Shown: positions 1-8,297 of the stretch, one piece after another
How positions within the stretch are numbered: the stretch's first letter is position 1
How the letters are laid out: each line of letters starts with the position of its first letter
Source: Cryptosporangium phraense
GTDB taxonomy: Bacteria; Actinomycetota; Actinomycetes; Mycobacteriales; Cryptosporangiaceae
Assembly (NCBI RefSeq): GCF_006912135.1
Contig: NZ_VIRS01000021.1
Coordinates: 62,001 to 126,000 of the forward strand
DNA: 64,000 nucleotides
Direction: 5' to 3'
Translations under genes and position numbers: made by a program
Notes under the pieces: generated by a model
The model's database searches: none
Seen by the model: only the letters and a program-made list of their open reading frames with translations
Told to the model about the DNA's origin: nothing

Positions 1-57
1 CGCGTACACGGACCCGTTGGTCAGGCCGGCCAAGAGGCGTTCGACGAAGAGCTCCAT
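1..57 (-). CDS. Branched-chain amino acid-type ABC transporter permease, LivH-like (N-terminal fragment)
   Basis: Only the first 19 codons lie in the window; the gene runs off the left edge. The peptide begins MELFVERLLAGLTNGSVYA, the usual opening of LivH-type inner-membrane permeases, where the first membrane helix begins with LxxGLxxGsvYAL. A GGAGG-type ribosome site lies 5-9 bases upstream of the ATG. It follows the LivF ATPase gene by 9 bases in the same direction, so it is the next gene of the same transport operon. The assignment rests on the short motif plus context; substrate cannot be told. Confidence 0.75.
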   Translation of the reverse strand, partial: MELFVERLLAGLTNGSVYA

Positions 58-66
58 GGAGGCCTC

Positions 67-765
67 CTAGTAACCGAGGTAGGCGCCGCGGACGGTGTCG
101 TCCTCGCGGAACCGCTCGACCGGGCCCTCGGCGGCGATCGTGCCGACCTCGAGCAGATAGACCGTGTCGGCGATGTCCATCGCCAGCTCGGCGTTCTGCT
201 CGACGATCAGCAGCGCGGTGCCGTCGGTGCGGTTGATGTCGGCGAGCGTCGCGAACAGCTCCTGGACGACGATCGGAGCCAGGCCGAGGCTGGGCTCGTC
301 GCAGAGCAGCAGGCGCGGGCGGCTCATCAGCGCGCGGGCGACCGCGAGCATCTGCTGCTCACCGCCGGAGAGCGTGCCGGCCCGCTGGTTGGCCCGGCGT
401 CCCAGGGCCGGGAACGTGGTGATCCACCGTTCGATGTCCTCGTCGACCGAGTCCTTGCGGACCGCGGCCCCGACCCGGAGGTTGTCGAGGACCGAGATGT
501 CGAGCGTGCCGCGGCCCTGGGGGACCAGGCTGACGCCCTGGCGGACGATCTCGTCGGGACGGCGGCCGAGCGGGGCGCCGTCGATCGTCACGTCGCCGCG
601 GTGGGAGATCAGGCCGGCCAGCGCGCGCATCGTCGTGGTCTTGCCGGCCCCGTTGGCGCCGAGCACGACGACGACCTGACCGGCGTCGACCTGCATGTCG
701 AGCCCGTGCAGCACGTCCCGTCCGCCGTAGCCGGCCCGGAGACCGGTCACCTCGAGCAGGCTCAT
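67..765 (-). CDS. livF: ABC transporter ATP-binding protein, LivF-like
   Basis: A 232-residue ATPase that would energise a LivHM-type permease on the cytoplasmic face. It shows Walker A GANGAGKTTT (about residues 34-43), the Q-loop QGRGT, the signature LSGGEQQML, Walker B LLLCDEPSLGL and the switch histidine region IVEQN (the usual H of this loop is Q-N in LivF, as here). Length matches LivF (about 233). The ATG overlaps the LivG stop by 4 bases (ATGA), so the two are translationally coupled. Neighbouring acyl-CoA synthetases suggest the imported compound may be a hydrophobic acid rather than an amino acid; that is inference. Confidence 0.93.
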   Translation of the reverse strand: MSLLEVTGLRAGYGGRDVLHGLDMQVDAGQVVVVLGANGAGKTTTMRALAGLISHRGDVTIDGAPLGRRPDEIVRQGVSLVPQGRGTLDISVLDNLRVGAAVRKDSVDEDIERWITTFPALGRRANQRAGTLSGGEQQMLAVARALMSRPRLLLCDEPSLGLAPIVVQELFATLADINRTDGTALLIVEQNAELAMDIADTVYLLEVGTIAAEGPVERFREDDTVRGAYLGY

Positions 766-1490
766 CGGGCCTCCCGCGCACCGGTTTTCGGACGGCCGAG
801 GTAGGCCGCGACCACGGCGTCGTCCTCGCGGACGCCCGCGGGCGTGCCCTCGTAGATCTTCTGGCCGAAGTCGAGCGCGACGACGTGGTCGCTGATGCCG
901 AGGACCAGTCCCATGTGGTGCTCGACCAGCAGCGCGGCGAAGCCGTAGTCGTCGCGCAGCGAGACGAGCAGCCGACCGAGATCGTCGACCTCGCTGTGGG
1001 TGAGCCCGCCGGCCGGCTCGTCGAGCAGCAGTAAGCGGGGGCGGGCCATCAGCGCCCGAGCCAGTTCGACCCGCTTGAGCGTGCCGAACGGGAGCCCGGC
1101 CGCGGGCTCGAGGGCCACGTCGACCAGGTCGAGCCGCTCCAGGATCTCCCAGGCCCGCGACCGCAGGCCCCGGTTCTTCTGCGAGACGCCCCCGGCCATC
1201 GTGTTCTCGAAGACGCTGAGCGTCGAGAACAGCGCCAGGTTCTGGAACGTCCGGGTGATGCCCTTCTTCGCCAGCCGGTGGGGGGCGATCGTCAGTAGGT
1301 CCTCGCCGTCGAACCGGAGCGTCCCGGCGGTCGGCCGGTAGATCCGGGTGATGCAGTTGAACAGCGTGGTCTTGCCGGCGCCGTTGGGCCCGATCAGGCC
1401 GAGGATCTGGCCCGGCTCCACGCCGAACGTGACCCCGTCGAGGGCGCGCACACCCCCGAAGTGGATGGCGACATCCGTGACGTCGAGCAA
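762..1490 (-). CDS. livG: ABC transporter ATP-binding protein, LivG-like
   Basis: A 242-residue ATPase partner of LivF. Walker A GPNGAGKTTLFNCI (about residues 34-47), signature in an atypical form PFGTLKRVELARAL, Walker B LLLLDEPAGGL and H-loop LVEHHMGLV are all visible, the last being typical of LivG. The start is TTG at 1490, supported by a GGGAGG ribosome site 4-9 bases upstream; no ATG or GTG gives a better fit to the family N-terminus (LLxVxxVxxxFGGVxAL). First gene of the leftward G-F-H operon and divergent from the SnoaL/SDR operon that begins at 1585. Confidence 0.92.
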   Translation of the reverse strand: MLDVTDVAIHFGGVRALDGVTFGVEPGQILGLIGPNGAGKTTLFNCITRIYRPTAGTLRFDGEDLLTIAPHRLAKKGITRTFQNLALFSTLSVFENTMAGGVSQKNRGLRSRAWEILERLDLVDVALEPAAGLPFGTLKRVELARALMARPRLLLLDEPAGGLTHSEVDDLGRLLVSLRDDYGFAALLVEHHMGLVLGISDHVVALDFGQKIYEGTPAGVREDDAVVAAYLGRPKTGAREAR

Positions 1491-1584
1491 GTCGCCTCCC
1501 TGGTGACGGTGACACTTCAGTTAACGGTGTGATACGGATTACTACAGGAAGCAGAGCAACTCGTCAACGACTCGGAGGCGGCCC
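1491..1584. promoter_or_regulatory. Divergent promoter region between liv genes and SnoaL operon
   Basis: This 94-base gap must contain promoters for both directions. It holds an A/T-richer core (about 1515-1550) with the palindrome GTTAAC at 1520-1525 flanked by ACAC (1512-1515) and GTGT (1527-1530), which could be part of a repressor site. A GGAGG ribosome site for the rightward gene lies about 10 bases before its GTG. No unambiguous -35/-10 pair is seen. Confidence 0.4.
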
Positions 1585-2115
1585 GTGGATCCCACCGCGC
1601 TCGATACTTTGCTGGCGAAGCAGGACATCTCTGACCTGCTCGTTCGGTACCTCCGGGCGATCGACCGGGGTGATGTCGCGGCCCTCGAGGCCTGCTATCT
1701 GCCCGGGGCGACCGAGGACCACGGCGGCCTGTTCGAGGGGTCGGCGGCCGACTACGTCGCCTCGATCGCCCGGACGATCACCCACCCCAGGGGCGTCTCC
1801 ACGCACGCGGTCACCAACGTCCTGATCGACGTCGACGGCGACCGGGCCCGGGCCGAGTCGTACGTGCTCGCGTTCGCGCGGGTGCGCCGCCCGGACAAGC
1901 AGATCGGTGACACGCTGACCTCGGCGCGGATGATCGACGACCTCGAGCGGGTCGACGGTCGCTGGGGCATCCGGCACCGGGCGCTGCGCTGGGACTGGAA
2001 CCACGACATGGAGCCGGCCGAGACCTGGGTCTTCGGAATGCTCGGCGAGGCGGCGGCGATGAAGCACAGCGCGAAGTACCCGGAGGACGTCGTGTACGCG
2101 GAGAGCGGGAAATGA
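1585..2115 (+). CDS. SnoaL-like (NTF2-fold) protein
   Basis: A 176-residue protein of the SnoaL/NTF2 superfamily. The opening LLAKQDISDLLVRYLRAIDRGD (helices with the RY..a.DrgD pattern), AxxxCYLPGATEDHG and the central SARMIDDLERVDGRWGIRHR strands are the usual signature of SnoaL_4-type proteins found in aromatic and steroid catabolic clusters. Active-site chemistry cannot be assigned; relatives include dehydratases, isomerases and small subunits of ring hydroxylases. GTG start with GGAGG about 10 bases upstream. Its stop overlaps the following SDR start by 4 bases. Confidence 0.8.
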   Translation: MDPTALDTLLAKQDISDLLVRYLRAIDRGDVAALEACYLPGATEDHGGLFEGSAADYVASIARTITHPRGVSTHAVTNVLIDVDGDRARAESYVLAFARVRRPDKQIGDTLTSARMIDDLERVDGRWGIRHRALRWDWNHDMEPAETWVFGMLGEAAAMKHSAKYPEDVVYAESGK

Positions 2116-2873
2116 AGGGCGTTCCGGTCGCCGGCGCCCGGGTCGTGGTCACCGGGGCGAACCGGGGGATCGGGCTGGCGTTCGTCCAGGAGGCGCTGGC
2201 CCAGGGCGCGGCCACCGTCTACGCCGGGGTGCGCGACCCGTCGTCGGTGCCCGAGGAGCTGCTGGCGACCGGGGCGGTGCCGGTGCGCCTCGACGTCACC
2301 TCGGACGCCGACGTGGCGGCGGCCGCCGAGACCTGCGCCGACGCGACGATCGTCGTCAACAACGCGGGGCTGCACGCCGGTGACCGGCTGATCGAGGCCA
2401 CGGACCCGGACGCGGCCCGGGCCGAGATGGAGGTCAACTACTTCGGCCCGCTGCGGATGATCCGGGCGTTCGCGCCGGTGCTGGCCCGGGCCGGGCACGG
2501 CTCGTTCGTCAACGTGCTGTCGGTGGCGGCGATCGCGCCGACCGCGTTCATGGGCGGGTACTCGCCGTCGAAGGCCGCCGCGCTGTACCTCGGCGGCATC
2601 GCCCGGGGCGAGCTCGAGCGGTACGGGACGACGGTGACGTCGCTGATCGTCGGCTCGGTCGACACGCGGATGGCCGCGCACGTCGACGGCCACAAGGAGG
2701 ACCCGCGGGAGATCGCCCGGACCGGGCTGGCCGCGATGGCCCGCGGGGAGTGGACCTGCGACACCGACCTGATGGCGGTGGAGTCGCGGGCGCGCCTGGC
2801 CCGCGACCCGATCCGCTACGAGAAGGGCCTCTCCAAGCTGCTCTTCGTGTCGTCGTTGAAGACCGGCAAATGA
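2112..2873 (+). CDS. Short-chain dehydrogenase/reductase (SDR)
   Basis: A 253-residue classical SDR, cytoplasmic NAD(P)-dependent oxidoreductase. The cofactor motif TGANRGIG is at about residues 14-21, the structural NNAG at about 81-84, catalytic Ser in SVLSVAAIAP context and the YSPSK catalytic Tyr-Lys pair near residue 154. An Arg just after the glycine motif and the VYAGVRDP stretch suggest NADP preference (inference). It overlaps both neighbours by 4 bases (ATGA), so it belongs to the SnoaL-SDR-dehydrogenase-synthetase operon. Substrate unknown. Confidence 0.92.
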   Translation: MKGVPVAGARVVVTGANRGIGLAFVQEALAQGAATVYAGVRDPSSVPEELLATGAVPVRLDVTSDADVAAAAETCADATIVVNNAGLHAGDRLIEATDPDAARAEMEVNYFGPLRMIRAFAPVLARAGHGSFVNVLSVAAIAPTAFMGGYSPSKAAALYLGGIARGELERYGTTVTSLIVGSVDTRMAAHVDGHKEDPREIARTGLAAMARGEWTCDTDLMAVESRARLARDPIRYEKGLSKLLFVSSLKTGK

Positions 2874-3985
2874 GCATTCGCGTCGCCCAGTGGGCGACCG
2901 GCGCGGTCGGCAAGACGATCCTGCGCGGGATCATCGACCGGCCCGACCTGGAGCTGGTCGCGTTACGCGTCTACGGCGACCGGAAGGTCGGCCGGGACGC
3001 CGGTGACATCGCCCGGCGCCCGCCGACCGGGGTGCTCGCCACCACCGACATCGCCGCCGTCATCGCGGCCCGGCCCGACGTCGTCGTCCACTCACCCCGT
3101 CTGCAGGTCCCGTACGAGACCCACGACGCGGACCTCGTCCGCCTGCTGTCGGCCGGCATCAACGTGGTGACGACCGCCGGTCAGCACTTCCCGCGGGCCC
3201 ACGGCCCGGAGCGGTCCGACCTGTTCGAGGACGCCTGCCGACGGGGCAACTCGACGTTGTTCGGGGTCGGCATCAGCCCCGGAGTGGTCGGGGAGCGGCT
3301 CGCGCTGGCGTTGACCGGCGCCAGCGTCACCCTCGACCGGATCACGATCGACGAGGTGCTGGACGCACGCTCGATGCCCGACCCGGACTTTATGTTCACG
3401 GTGATGGGGATGGGGTCGGATCCGGCGTCGCTGGACGGCACCGGGCCGCTGCCGACGCTGTACGGGCTGCTCTACCGGGAGACGATCGCGTTCCTGTGCG
3501 ACCGGCTGGGCGTCGTGCCCGACGACATCGTCCCGGATCACCGGATCGTCCCGGCGCTGACCGATCTGACCGTGGCCGCCGGGTCGATCGCAGCCGGCAC
3601 CGTGGGGACGACCGAGTGGCGGTGGCACGCGCTCGTCGACGGGAAGCCGTTCCTGACGCTGGCGATCATCTGGACGTGCGAGCCCGACCGTCCCGAGTAC
3701 GCGGGCCGGGACCACTGGCGCATCCACCTCGAGGGCAAGCCCGAGATGGTCCTCACGCTCAACCTGGTCGAGCCGTCCGAGCCGGGCGTGCGCACGACCG
3801 CGGCCCAGTACGTGACCGCCGGCCCGGCGCTGCGGGCGATCGAGCACGTGGTGGCCGCTCCGCCCGGGGTCTTCACCGCGCCGGTGTTCGGCCCCTGGAA
3901 CGCGTCCCGATCGCCGCGGGTGGCGCCGGGGGCCGCCGCCACTGCAGCCGCTGCGGCCGCCGCCTCGGCGGAGGTGGCGCGATGA
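2870..3985 (+). CDS. Dihydrodipicolinate reductase-like NAD(P)-binding protein
   Basis: A 371-residue protein with an N-terminal Rossmann fold of the DapB-like type (VAQWATGAVGKTIL, residues 4-17). It resembles the NAD(P)H-dependent amine dehydrogenase / diaminopimelate dehydrogenase-like proteins that recur in actinobacterial fatty-acid and steroid catabolic loci and whose substrates are mostly unknown. The C-terminus ends in an alanine-rich tail (about residues 352-368) that looks disordered. Start ATG overlaps the SDR stop; its own stop overlaps the next start by 4 bases. It is not DapB itself: it is about 100 residues longer and not in a lysine context. Confidence 0.8.
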   Translation: MSIRVAQWATGAVGKTILRGIIDRPDLELVALRVYGDRKVGRDAGDIARRPPTGVLATTDIAAVIAARPDVVVHSPRLQVPYETHDADLVRLLSAGINVVTTAGQHFPRAHGPERSDLFEDACRRGNSTLFGVGISPGVVGERLALALTGASVTLDRITIDEVLDARSMPDPDFMFTVMGMGSDPASLDGTGPLPTLYGLLYRETIAFLCDRLGVVPDDIVPDHRIVPALTDLTVAAGSIAAGTVGTTEWRWHALVDGKPFLTLAIIWTCEPDRPEYAGRDHWRIHLEGKPEMVLTLNLVEPSEPGVRTTAAQYVTAGPALRAIEHVVAAPPGVFTAPVFGPWNASRSPRVAPGAAATAAAAAAASAEVAR

Positions 3986-5565
3986 CCGCGGTCCTGCTGC
4001 CGACCCCGCCCGAGTACGTCGATCCGCACTACGCGCTGCACGCCGACGGGACGCGCGTCGAACGGCTGGAAGACATTCCGCGCCGGCGGGCGGCGGCCAC
4101 GCCGGAGGCGTCCGCCGTCGTGACGACGACCTCCACCACGACGTACGCCGAGCTCGACCGCGAGGCCAGCCGAGTGGCGAACGCGCTGCTGGCCGCGGGC
4201 GTGCGGCCCGGCGACCGGGTCGCCTACCTGGGCGAGAACTCGGCGCAGTTCCTGGCGACGCTCTACGGCGCGAGCAAGGCCGGCGCGATCCCGACCGCGC
4301 TGAACTTCCGGCTGGCGCCCCCGGAGGTGGAGTACATCCTCCGCGACGCGGAGCCGTTCGCGCTCGTTCTCGGAGCGGGGCACTCCGCGCTGGCCGGCGT
4401 CGCCCGGCAGGCGGGGGTGCGGTGCGTCGTGGAGGCGGACGGGTTCGACGCCTGGGTCGCCGGGGTGACCGACGCGGACGCCGGGTTCGCCCGGGACCCG
4501 GGCGAGACCGCGCTGATGTTCTACACGTCGGGCACGACCGGCCACCCCAAGGGCATCGAGCTGACCGGCGCGAACCTCGGCCAGGCCGTGGCCGCGATGC
4601 ACTACGTGATGGAGCTCGACACGACGTCGGTCGCGCTGGCGCCGGTGCCGTTCTTCCACGTGTCCGGGCTGGGCCTGGCGCTGGTCGCGGCGATCAACGG
4701 GTCCTCGCTGCTGCTGCGTAACCCCACGTCGCCGGCCGAGCTGTGCCGGATCCTGCAGGAGCACCGGGTGTCACACGCGGTCGCGGTGCCGACCGTGATC
4801 CAGTTCCTGCTCGGGCTGCCGGACGTGCGGGACGGCGACTGGAGCGCGCTGAAGTACCTGGTCTACGGCGCGTCGCCGATGCCGGAGCCGGTGCTGCGCG
4901 AGGCGACCGCGGTGTTCGGGTGCAAGTTCCTGCAGTCGTACGGGCTGACCGAGTCGACCGGCGGCGTGACGATGCTGAGCCCGGCGGACCATTTGGCGGC
5001 CACCCGGCTGCGGTCGGTGGGCCGGCCGATGCCGAACGTGCCGGTGCGGGTCGTGGACCCGGTGACCCTGCGCGACCTCCCGGCCGGGGAGCGCGGCGAG
5101 GTGCTGATCGGCGGCGGCCACGTGATGCGGAGGTACTGGCGGAACCCGTCCGCGACCGAGGCCGCGATCACCCCGGACGGCTGGCTGCGCACCGGCGACG
5201 GCGGCTCGTTCGACTCCGAGGGCTATCTCTACCTGCACGACAGGCTCAAGGACATGATCGTCTCGGGCGGTGAGAACGTGTACCCGGCCGAGGTCGAGAG
5301 CGTCCTGACCGGGCATCCGGCGGTGGCTCAGGTGGCGGTCATCGGGGTGCCGTCGGCGCGGTGGGGCGAGACGCCGCTGGCCGTCGTCGTCCCGGTGGCC
5401 GGGCAGACGATCGACGGCGGCGAGCTGATCGCCTGGGCGCGGGAGCGGATGGCGCACTACAAGTGCCCGACCGCGGTCGAGGTGGTCGACGCGTTGCCGC
5501 TGACCGCCAGCGGGAAGGTACTGAAGACGTCTCTCCGTGGTGAGTACGGAGGCTTTTCGGGCTAG
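3982..5565 (+). CDS. AMP-dependent acyl-CoA synthetase/ligase
   Basis: A 527-residue member of the ANL superfamily that would activate a carboxylic acid to its CoA thioester through an acyl-adenylate. Motif A3 YTSGTTGHPKG sits near residue 178, the adenine-binding QSYGLTEST near 316, GDG/LHDRLKDMIVSGGENVYP near 425-445 and the final catalytic lysine in LTASGKVLKT near 514. Full length for FadD-type enzymes. Fourth gene of the operon starting at 1585. A second, related synthetase lies at 8294-9862; their coexistence suggests that two acids, or two pathway branches, are activated here. Confidence 0.93.
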   Translation: MTAVLLPTPPEYVDPHYALHADGTRVERLEDIPRRRAAATPEASAVVTTTSTTTYAELDREASRVANALLAAGVRPGDRVAYLGENSAQFLATLYGASKAGAIPTALNFRLAPPEVEYILRDAEPFALVLGAGHSALAGVARQAGVRCVVEADGFDAWVAGVTDADAGFARDPGETALMFYTSGTTGHPKGIELTGANLGQAVAAMHYVMELDTTSVALAPVPFFHVSGLGLALVAAINGSSLLLRNPTSPAELCRILQEHRVSHAVAVPTVIQFLLGLPDVRDGDWSALKYLVYGASPMPEPVLREATAVFGCKFLQSYGLTESTGGVTMLSPADHLAATRLRSVGRPMPNVPVRVVDPVTLRDLPAGERGEVLIGGGHVMRRYWRNPSATEAAITPDGWLRTGDGGSFDSEGYLYLHDRLKDMIVSGGENVYPAEVESVLTGHPAVAQVAVIGVPSARWGETPLAVVVPVAGQTIDGGELIAWARERMAHYKCPTAVEVVDALPLTASGKVLKTSLRGEYGGFSG

Positions 5566-5585
5566 CGGTTGCGACGATCGGTCGC

Positions 5586-6197
5586 ATGATCGGTTATCTC
5601 GCCGAGCCGGCGCCGACGGCGGAGAGCGAAGCGCTCTTCGCCGAGGACGTCGCCGAGGTCGGCTACGTGATGAATCTGACCAGGCTGTGGGCCTATCGGC
5701 CGGAGACGCTGACGGGGTTGTTCGCGTTGGCGCCGTCGTTGTCGTTCCGGCAGAAGGCGATCCTGGTGTCGGCGACCGCCTCGGCGTTCGGTGATCCGTA
5801 CTGCGCGCTGGCCTGGGGGACGAGGCTGGCCGGGGTCGTCGGCGCGGAGGCGGCGGCGGGGGTGCTGACCGATGCCGGGGCGGCCCCGGACGGCGGCGGC
5901 CACGGCGCCGGCGGCGGCGGCCACGGCGCCGACGGCGGCCTCACCGCGGGCGAGCGGGCGATGGCGGGTTGGGCCCGGACGGTCGCGCGTAACCCGTTCG
6001 GCACGATGGCCGACGACGTCGACCCGCTGCGGGCGGCCGGGTTCGCCGACAGCGAGATCTTCGCGATGACGGTGTTCGTGGCGCTGCGGATGGCGTTCTC
6101 GATCGTCAACAACGCGCTGGGCGCGACCCCGGACGAGCAGCTGCGGCAGGATGCCCCGGTAGCCGTCCGGGAGGCGGTGGAGGCGGTGCGCCGGTAG
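5586..6197 (+). CDS. Carboxymuconolactone decarboxylase / AhpD-like protein lacking the CxxC pair
   Basis: A 203-residue all-helical protein resembling the AhpD-like peroxidase-related family (ETLTGLFALAPSLSFRQKAIL, ASAFGDPYCALAWG, ALRMAFSIVNNALG). Functional AhpD proteins carry E-x-x-C-x-x-C-x-x-x-H; here only one cysteine is present at that position (DPYCALAWG), so thiol peroxidase activity is doubtful. Residues about 102-117 are a Gly/His insert made by a 21-base tandem duplication. ATG at 5586 lies 20 bases after the acyl-CoA synthetase, so it may be the last gene of that operon. Confidence 0.75.
   Translation: MIGYLAEPAPTAESEALFAEDVAEVGYVMNLTRLWAYRPETLTGLFALAPSLSFRQKAILVSATASAFGDPYCALAWGTRLAGVVGAEAAAGVLTDAGAAPDGGGHGAGGGGHGADGGLTAGERAMAGWARTVARNPFGTMADDVDPLRAAGFADSEIFAMTVFVALRMAFSIVNNALGATPDEQLRQDAPVAVREAVEAVRR
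5892..5933 (+). repeat. 21-bp tandem duplication coding GGGHGAG/GGGHGAD
   Basis: Two adjacent 21-base copies (5892-5912 and 5913-5933) differ at one base and keep the reading frame, adding seven residues with a histidine in the AhpD-like protein. Confidence 0.85.
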
Positions 6198-6243
6198 CCG
6201 GCGTGGATCGACCCCGGGCCCGTCGCGGTCGTCCGCCGAGGAG

Positions 6244-6550
6244 TCAGCGGGCCTCGGCGGCGGCTCGGAAGCCCTCGGCCTCCCGCTCGAGATACCGCCG
6301 CACCTTTCGCCCGTACAGGAGGCCCACCAGGCCGGCCAGTCGGCCCGACTGGCGGATCCGTAACTCCAGCCGTGACCCGCCGCTCCTCGGCGACACGACG
6401 TGCGAGCCGATCGATGTCACGCCGGACGTCGTCGACTGCCAGACGAGCGCCCGGCCGGGCGTGAGCTCGGTGACCCGCCAGCGCGCCGGGCGCAGCCCGG
6501 GCTGGCGCACGTCGGCCTCGCTGCCGACCTGCAACGGGAGGTCGTCGAGC
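6244..6550 (-). pseudogene. SRPBCC/polyketide cyclase-like protein, C-terminal remnant
   Basis: Reading leftward, about 100 residues match the second half of SRPBCC ligand-binding proteins: QVGSEADVRQPGL, then WRVTELTPGRALVWQS, the GSHVV strand and the long C-terminal helix YLEREAEGFRAAAEA before the stop at 6244. Family members are about 145 residues, so roughly the first 45 are missing. Upstream of about 6550 the same strand is occupied by the 5'-less TetR gene running the other way. No start codon or ribosome site suits the fragment. I infer a deletion that removed the shared divergent promoter and both 5' ends; the breakpoint is placed only approximately (6540-6556). Confidence 0.7.
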
Positions 6551-7059
6551 CGCGGAGCCTGCGAACGATCGCCGAGCGGGTCGGCTCCAGCCACCGGATG
6601 CTCATCCACCACTTCGGCTCGCGCGACGGGCTGCTCACCGCCGTCGTCCGGGCCGTCGAGGACCGTCAGCGGGCGCTTCTGGCCGACCGCGACGACGACG
6701 GGTCGCCGGCGGACGCGGCCGCCGCGTTCTGGCGGCACCTCCGCTCGCCCGAGCTCGCCCCCCAGGAGCGGCTGTTCTTCGAGGTCTACGGCCAGACCCT
6801 CCAGGGCCGGAAGTGGGCCGAGCCGATGCTCGAGGGAGTGGTCAGCGACTGGCTCGGTCCGCTGACCGGGCTCCTCGCGGCCGGTGGCATCGACAACCCC
6901 GGCCCCCATGCCCGCCTCGCGCTCGCGGTTACCCGCGGCCTGCTCCTGGACCTCCTCGCTACCGGCGAGACCGCCGAGGTCGACGCAGCGATGGAACTTT
7001 TCGCCCGGCTCCTGCTCGGTCCGGTCGAGAACGGCGGATCGGCTCCGACCAGTACCTGA
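6551..7059 (+). pseudogene. TetR-family regulator lacking its first helix (5'-truncated)
   Basis: From 6556 the frame reads SLRTIAERVGSSHRMLIHHFGSRDGLL, an intact TetR helix-turn-helix second half, followed by a normal-length ligand domain ending at 7059 (about 168 residues). TetR proteins need a first helix of about 20 residues before SLRTIA; here the upstream codons are instead the antisense of the SRPBCC remnant. The frame is open back to 6400 but that extension has no TetR similarity in any frame. The open frame means a protein could still be made, yet DNA binding should be damaged. The gene is followed by a DHFR-like gene 22 bases later. Confidence 0.7.
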
Positions 7060-7081
7060 CACCACCGCCGAGGAGGCACGA

Positions 7082-7627
7082 ATGGGTACGGTCATCTACT
7101 GGGTCCACGCGTCGGTCGACGGCTTCATCGACGGGCCCAGGGGCGAGTTCGACTGGCCGGTCATGGGCCCCGAGCTCTCGGCCTACTCCGAGGCCCTCGA
7201 CGACCGCACCACCACGCTGCTCTACGGCCGGCCGGTCTGGGAGATGATGGTCGGCTTCTGGCCCGACGCCGACCGACTCGGCAACGACCCGCACACGCGA
7301 GCCTTCGCGCCGTTCTGGCGGGCCACCCCCAAGCTCGTCGTGTCCTCCGACTACCCCGGCGACAACTGGACCGACCGGGTCATCCGGCCGGACGACGTCC
7401 GCGACCTGGACGGAACGATCCTGCTCACCGGCGGCTCCGGCCTCGCCGCCGCGCTCACCGAACGCGGCCTCATCGACGAGTACCACGTCGCCACCCACCC
7501 GGTCGTGCTCGGTGGCGGCAAACCCCTGTTCGCCGCCACCGACACCCGCCGCACCCTGGACCTGCGCAGCTCGAGGGTCCTCGATCAGAACATCGTCGTG
7601 AACGTCTACACGCTCAGCCGGCCGTGA
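7082..7627 (+). CDS. Dihydrofolate reductase / RibD-C family protein
   Basis: A 181-residue protein of the RibD C-terminal-like DHFR family, small cytoplasmic NADPH-dependent reductases of mostly unknown substrate. Visible are the N-terminal strand VIYWVHASVDGFID, LLYGRPVWEMM, the NADPH-binding LLTGGSGLAAALTERGLIDEY near residue 118-138 and the VVLGGGKPLF loop near 142-151. ATG is preceded by GAGGAGGCACGA. The last 14 bases overlap the convergent VOC gene. Such proteins are often encoded beside TetR regulators, which fits the damaged TetR gene just upstream. Confidence 0.85.
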   Translation: MGTVIYWVHASVDGFIDGPRGEFDWPVMGPELSAYSEALDDRTTTLLYGRPVWEMMVGFWPDADRLGNDPHTRAFAPFWRATPKLVVSSDYPGDNWTDRVIRPDDVRDLDGTILLTGGSGLAAALTERGLIDEYHVATHPVVLGGGKPLFAATDTRRTLDLRSSRVLDQNIVVNVYTLSRP

Positions 7628-8297
7628 ACCGCACCCCGCCAAGGTCGAGCGGCGACCAGCCAGAAGCACCCACCGCCCGCAACGACACCGCCGACAGCAT
7701 CTTCCGCGGCCCGGCCGCGAACGACACCGTCCGCGACCCCAGCGCCAGCGTCCCCCCGGACGTGTCCGCGCCGAACACCCCGCCCCAGAGCCGCGCCTGC
7801 GCCACCGGATCCGGCGACGACACGGTCACCCCGAGCACGTCGTCCACCAGCGGCGCCGGTGGCGCGACCCGCGGGATCGAGTCCCAGAACCACACCGACG
7901 GGTCCGCGATCTCGTCCAGCTCGATCAGCAACCCCATGTCCCCGGGGTGAAGCTGCACGATCCGGTGCCCGTACACCTCCATGTCGGCCGCGATCCGGAC
8001 GCCCAGCTCCACGGCCCGGTCCACGTACTCCTGCACCGACGACACCTGGATCGACAGCCCGTACCCTCCGCCGCTGCCCCCCTTCCGGATCCAGGCCGCG
8101 ATCGACGTGTCCTCGCGCAACGGCCCGACGACCTCCAGGTGCGCTTCCTCGCCGACCCGGATCGTCTCGTCGGCCATGCCGATGTCCTCGAGGATCGGGT
8201 CGGCGAACCCCGGGGCCAGGCCGAACGTCTCCCGGAGCTGTTTCCCGGTCACCTCGACGTCCGACGCGCCGAGCACCACCTGTCGCAGAATGATCAT
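7614..8297 (-). CDS. VOC-family (glyoxalase/extradiol dioxygenase-fold) protein
   Basis: A 227-residue protein with two halves of the beta-alpha-beta-beta-beta type, beginning LRQVVLGASDVEVTGKQLRETFGL, typical of VOC proteins. The first module ends about residue 125 (HRIVQLHPGDMGLLIELDE) and a shortened second module starts at about 150 (VDDVLGVTVSSPDPVAQARLWGGVFG). The metal ligands are not obvious, so no enzyme activity is assigned. It overlaps the upstream acyl-CoA synthetase stop by 4 bases and is the last gene of the leftward operon starting at 13564. Confidence 0.75.
   Translation of the reverse strand: MIILRQVVLGASDVEVTGKQLRETFGLAPGFADPILEDIGMADETIRVGEEAHLEVVGPLREDTSIAAWIRKGGSGGGYGLSIQVSSVQEYVDRAVELGVRIAADMEVYGHRIVQLHPGDMGLLIELDEIADPSVWFWDSIPRVAPPAPLVDDVLGVTVSSPDPVAQARLWGGVFGADTSGGTLALGSRTVSFAAGPRKMLSAVSLRAVGASGWSPLDLGGVRFTAG

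Noticed and set aside
6400-6550. Upstream extension that would make the TetR fragment a 219-residue protein
   Set aside because: The added residues are the antisense of the SRPBCC remnant and contain no TetR first helix, so I treat the gene as truncated.
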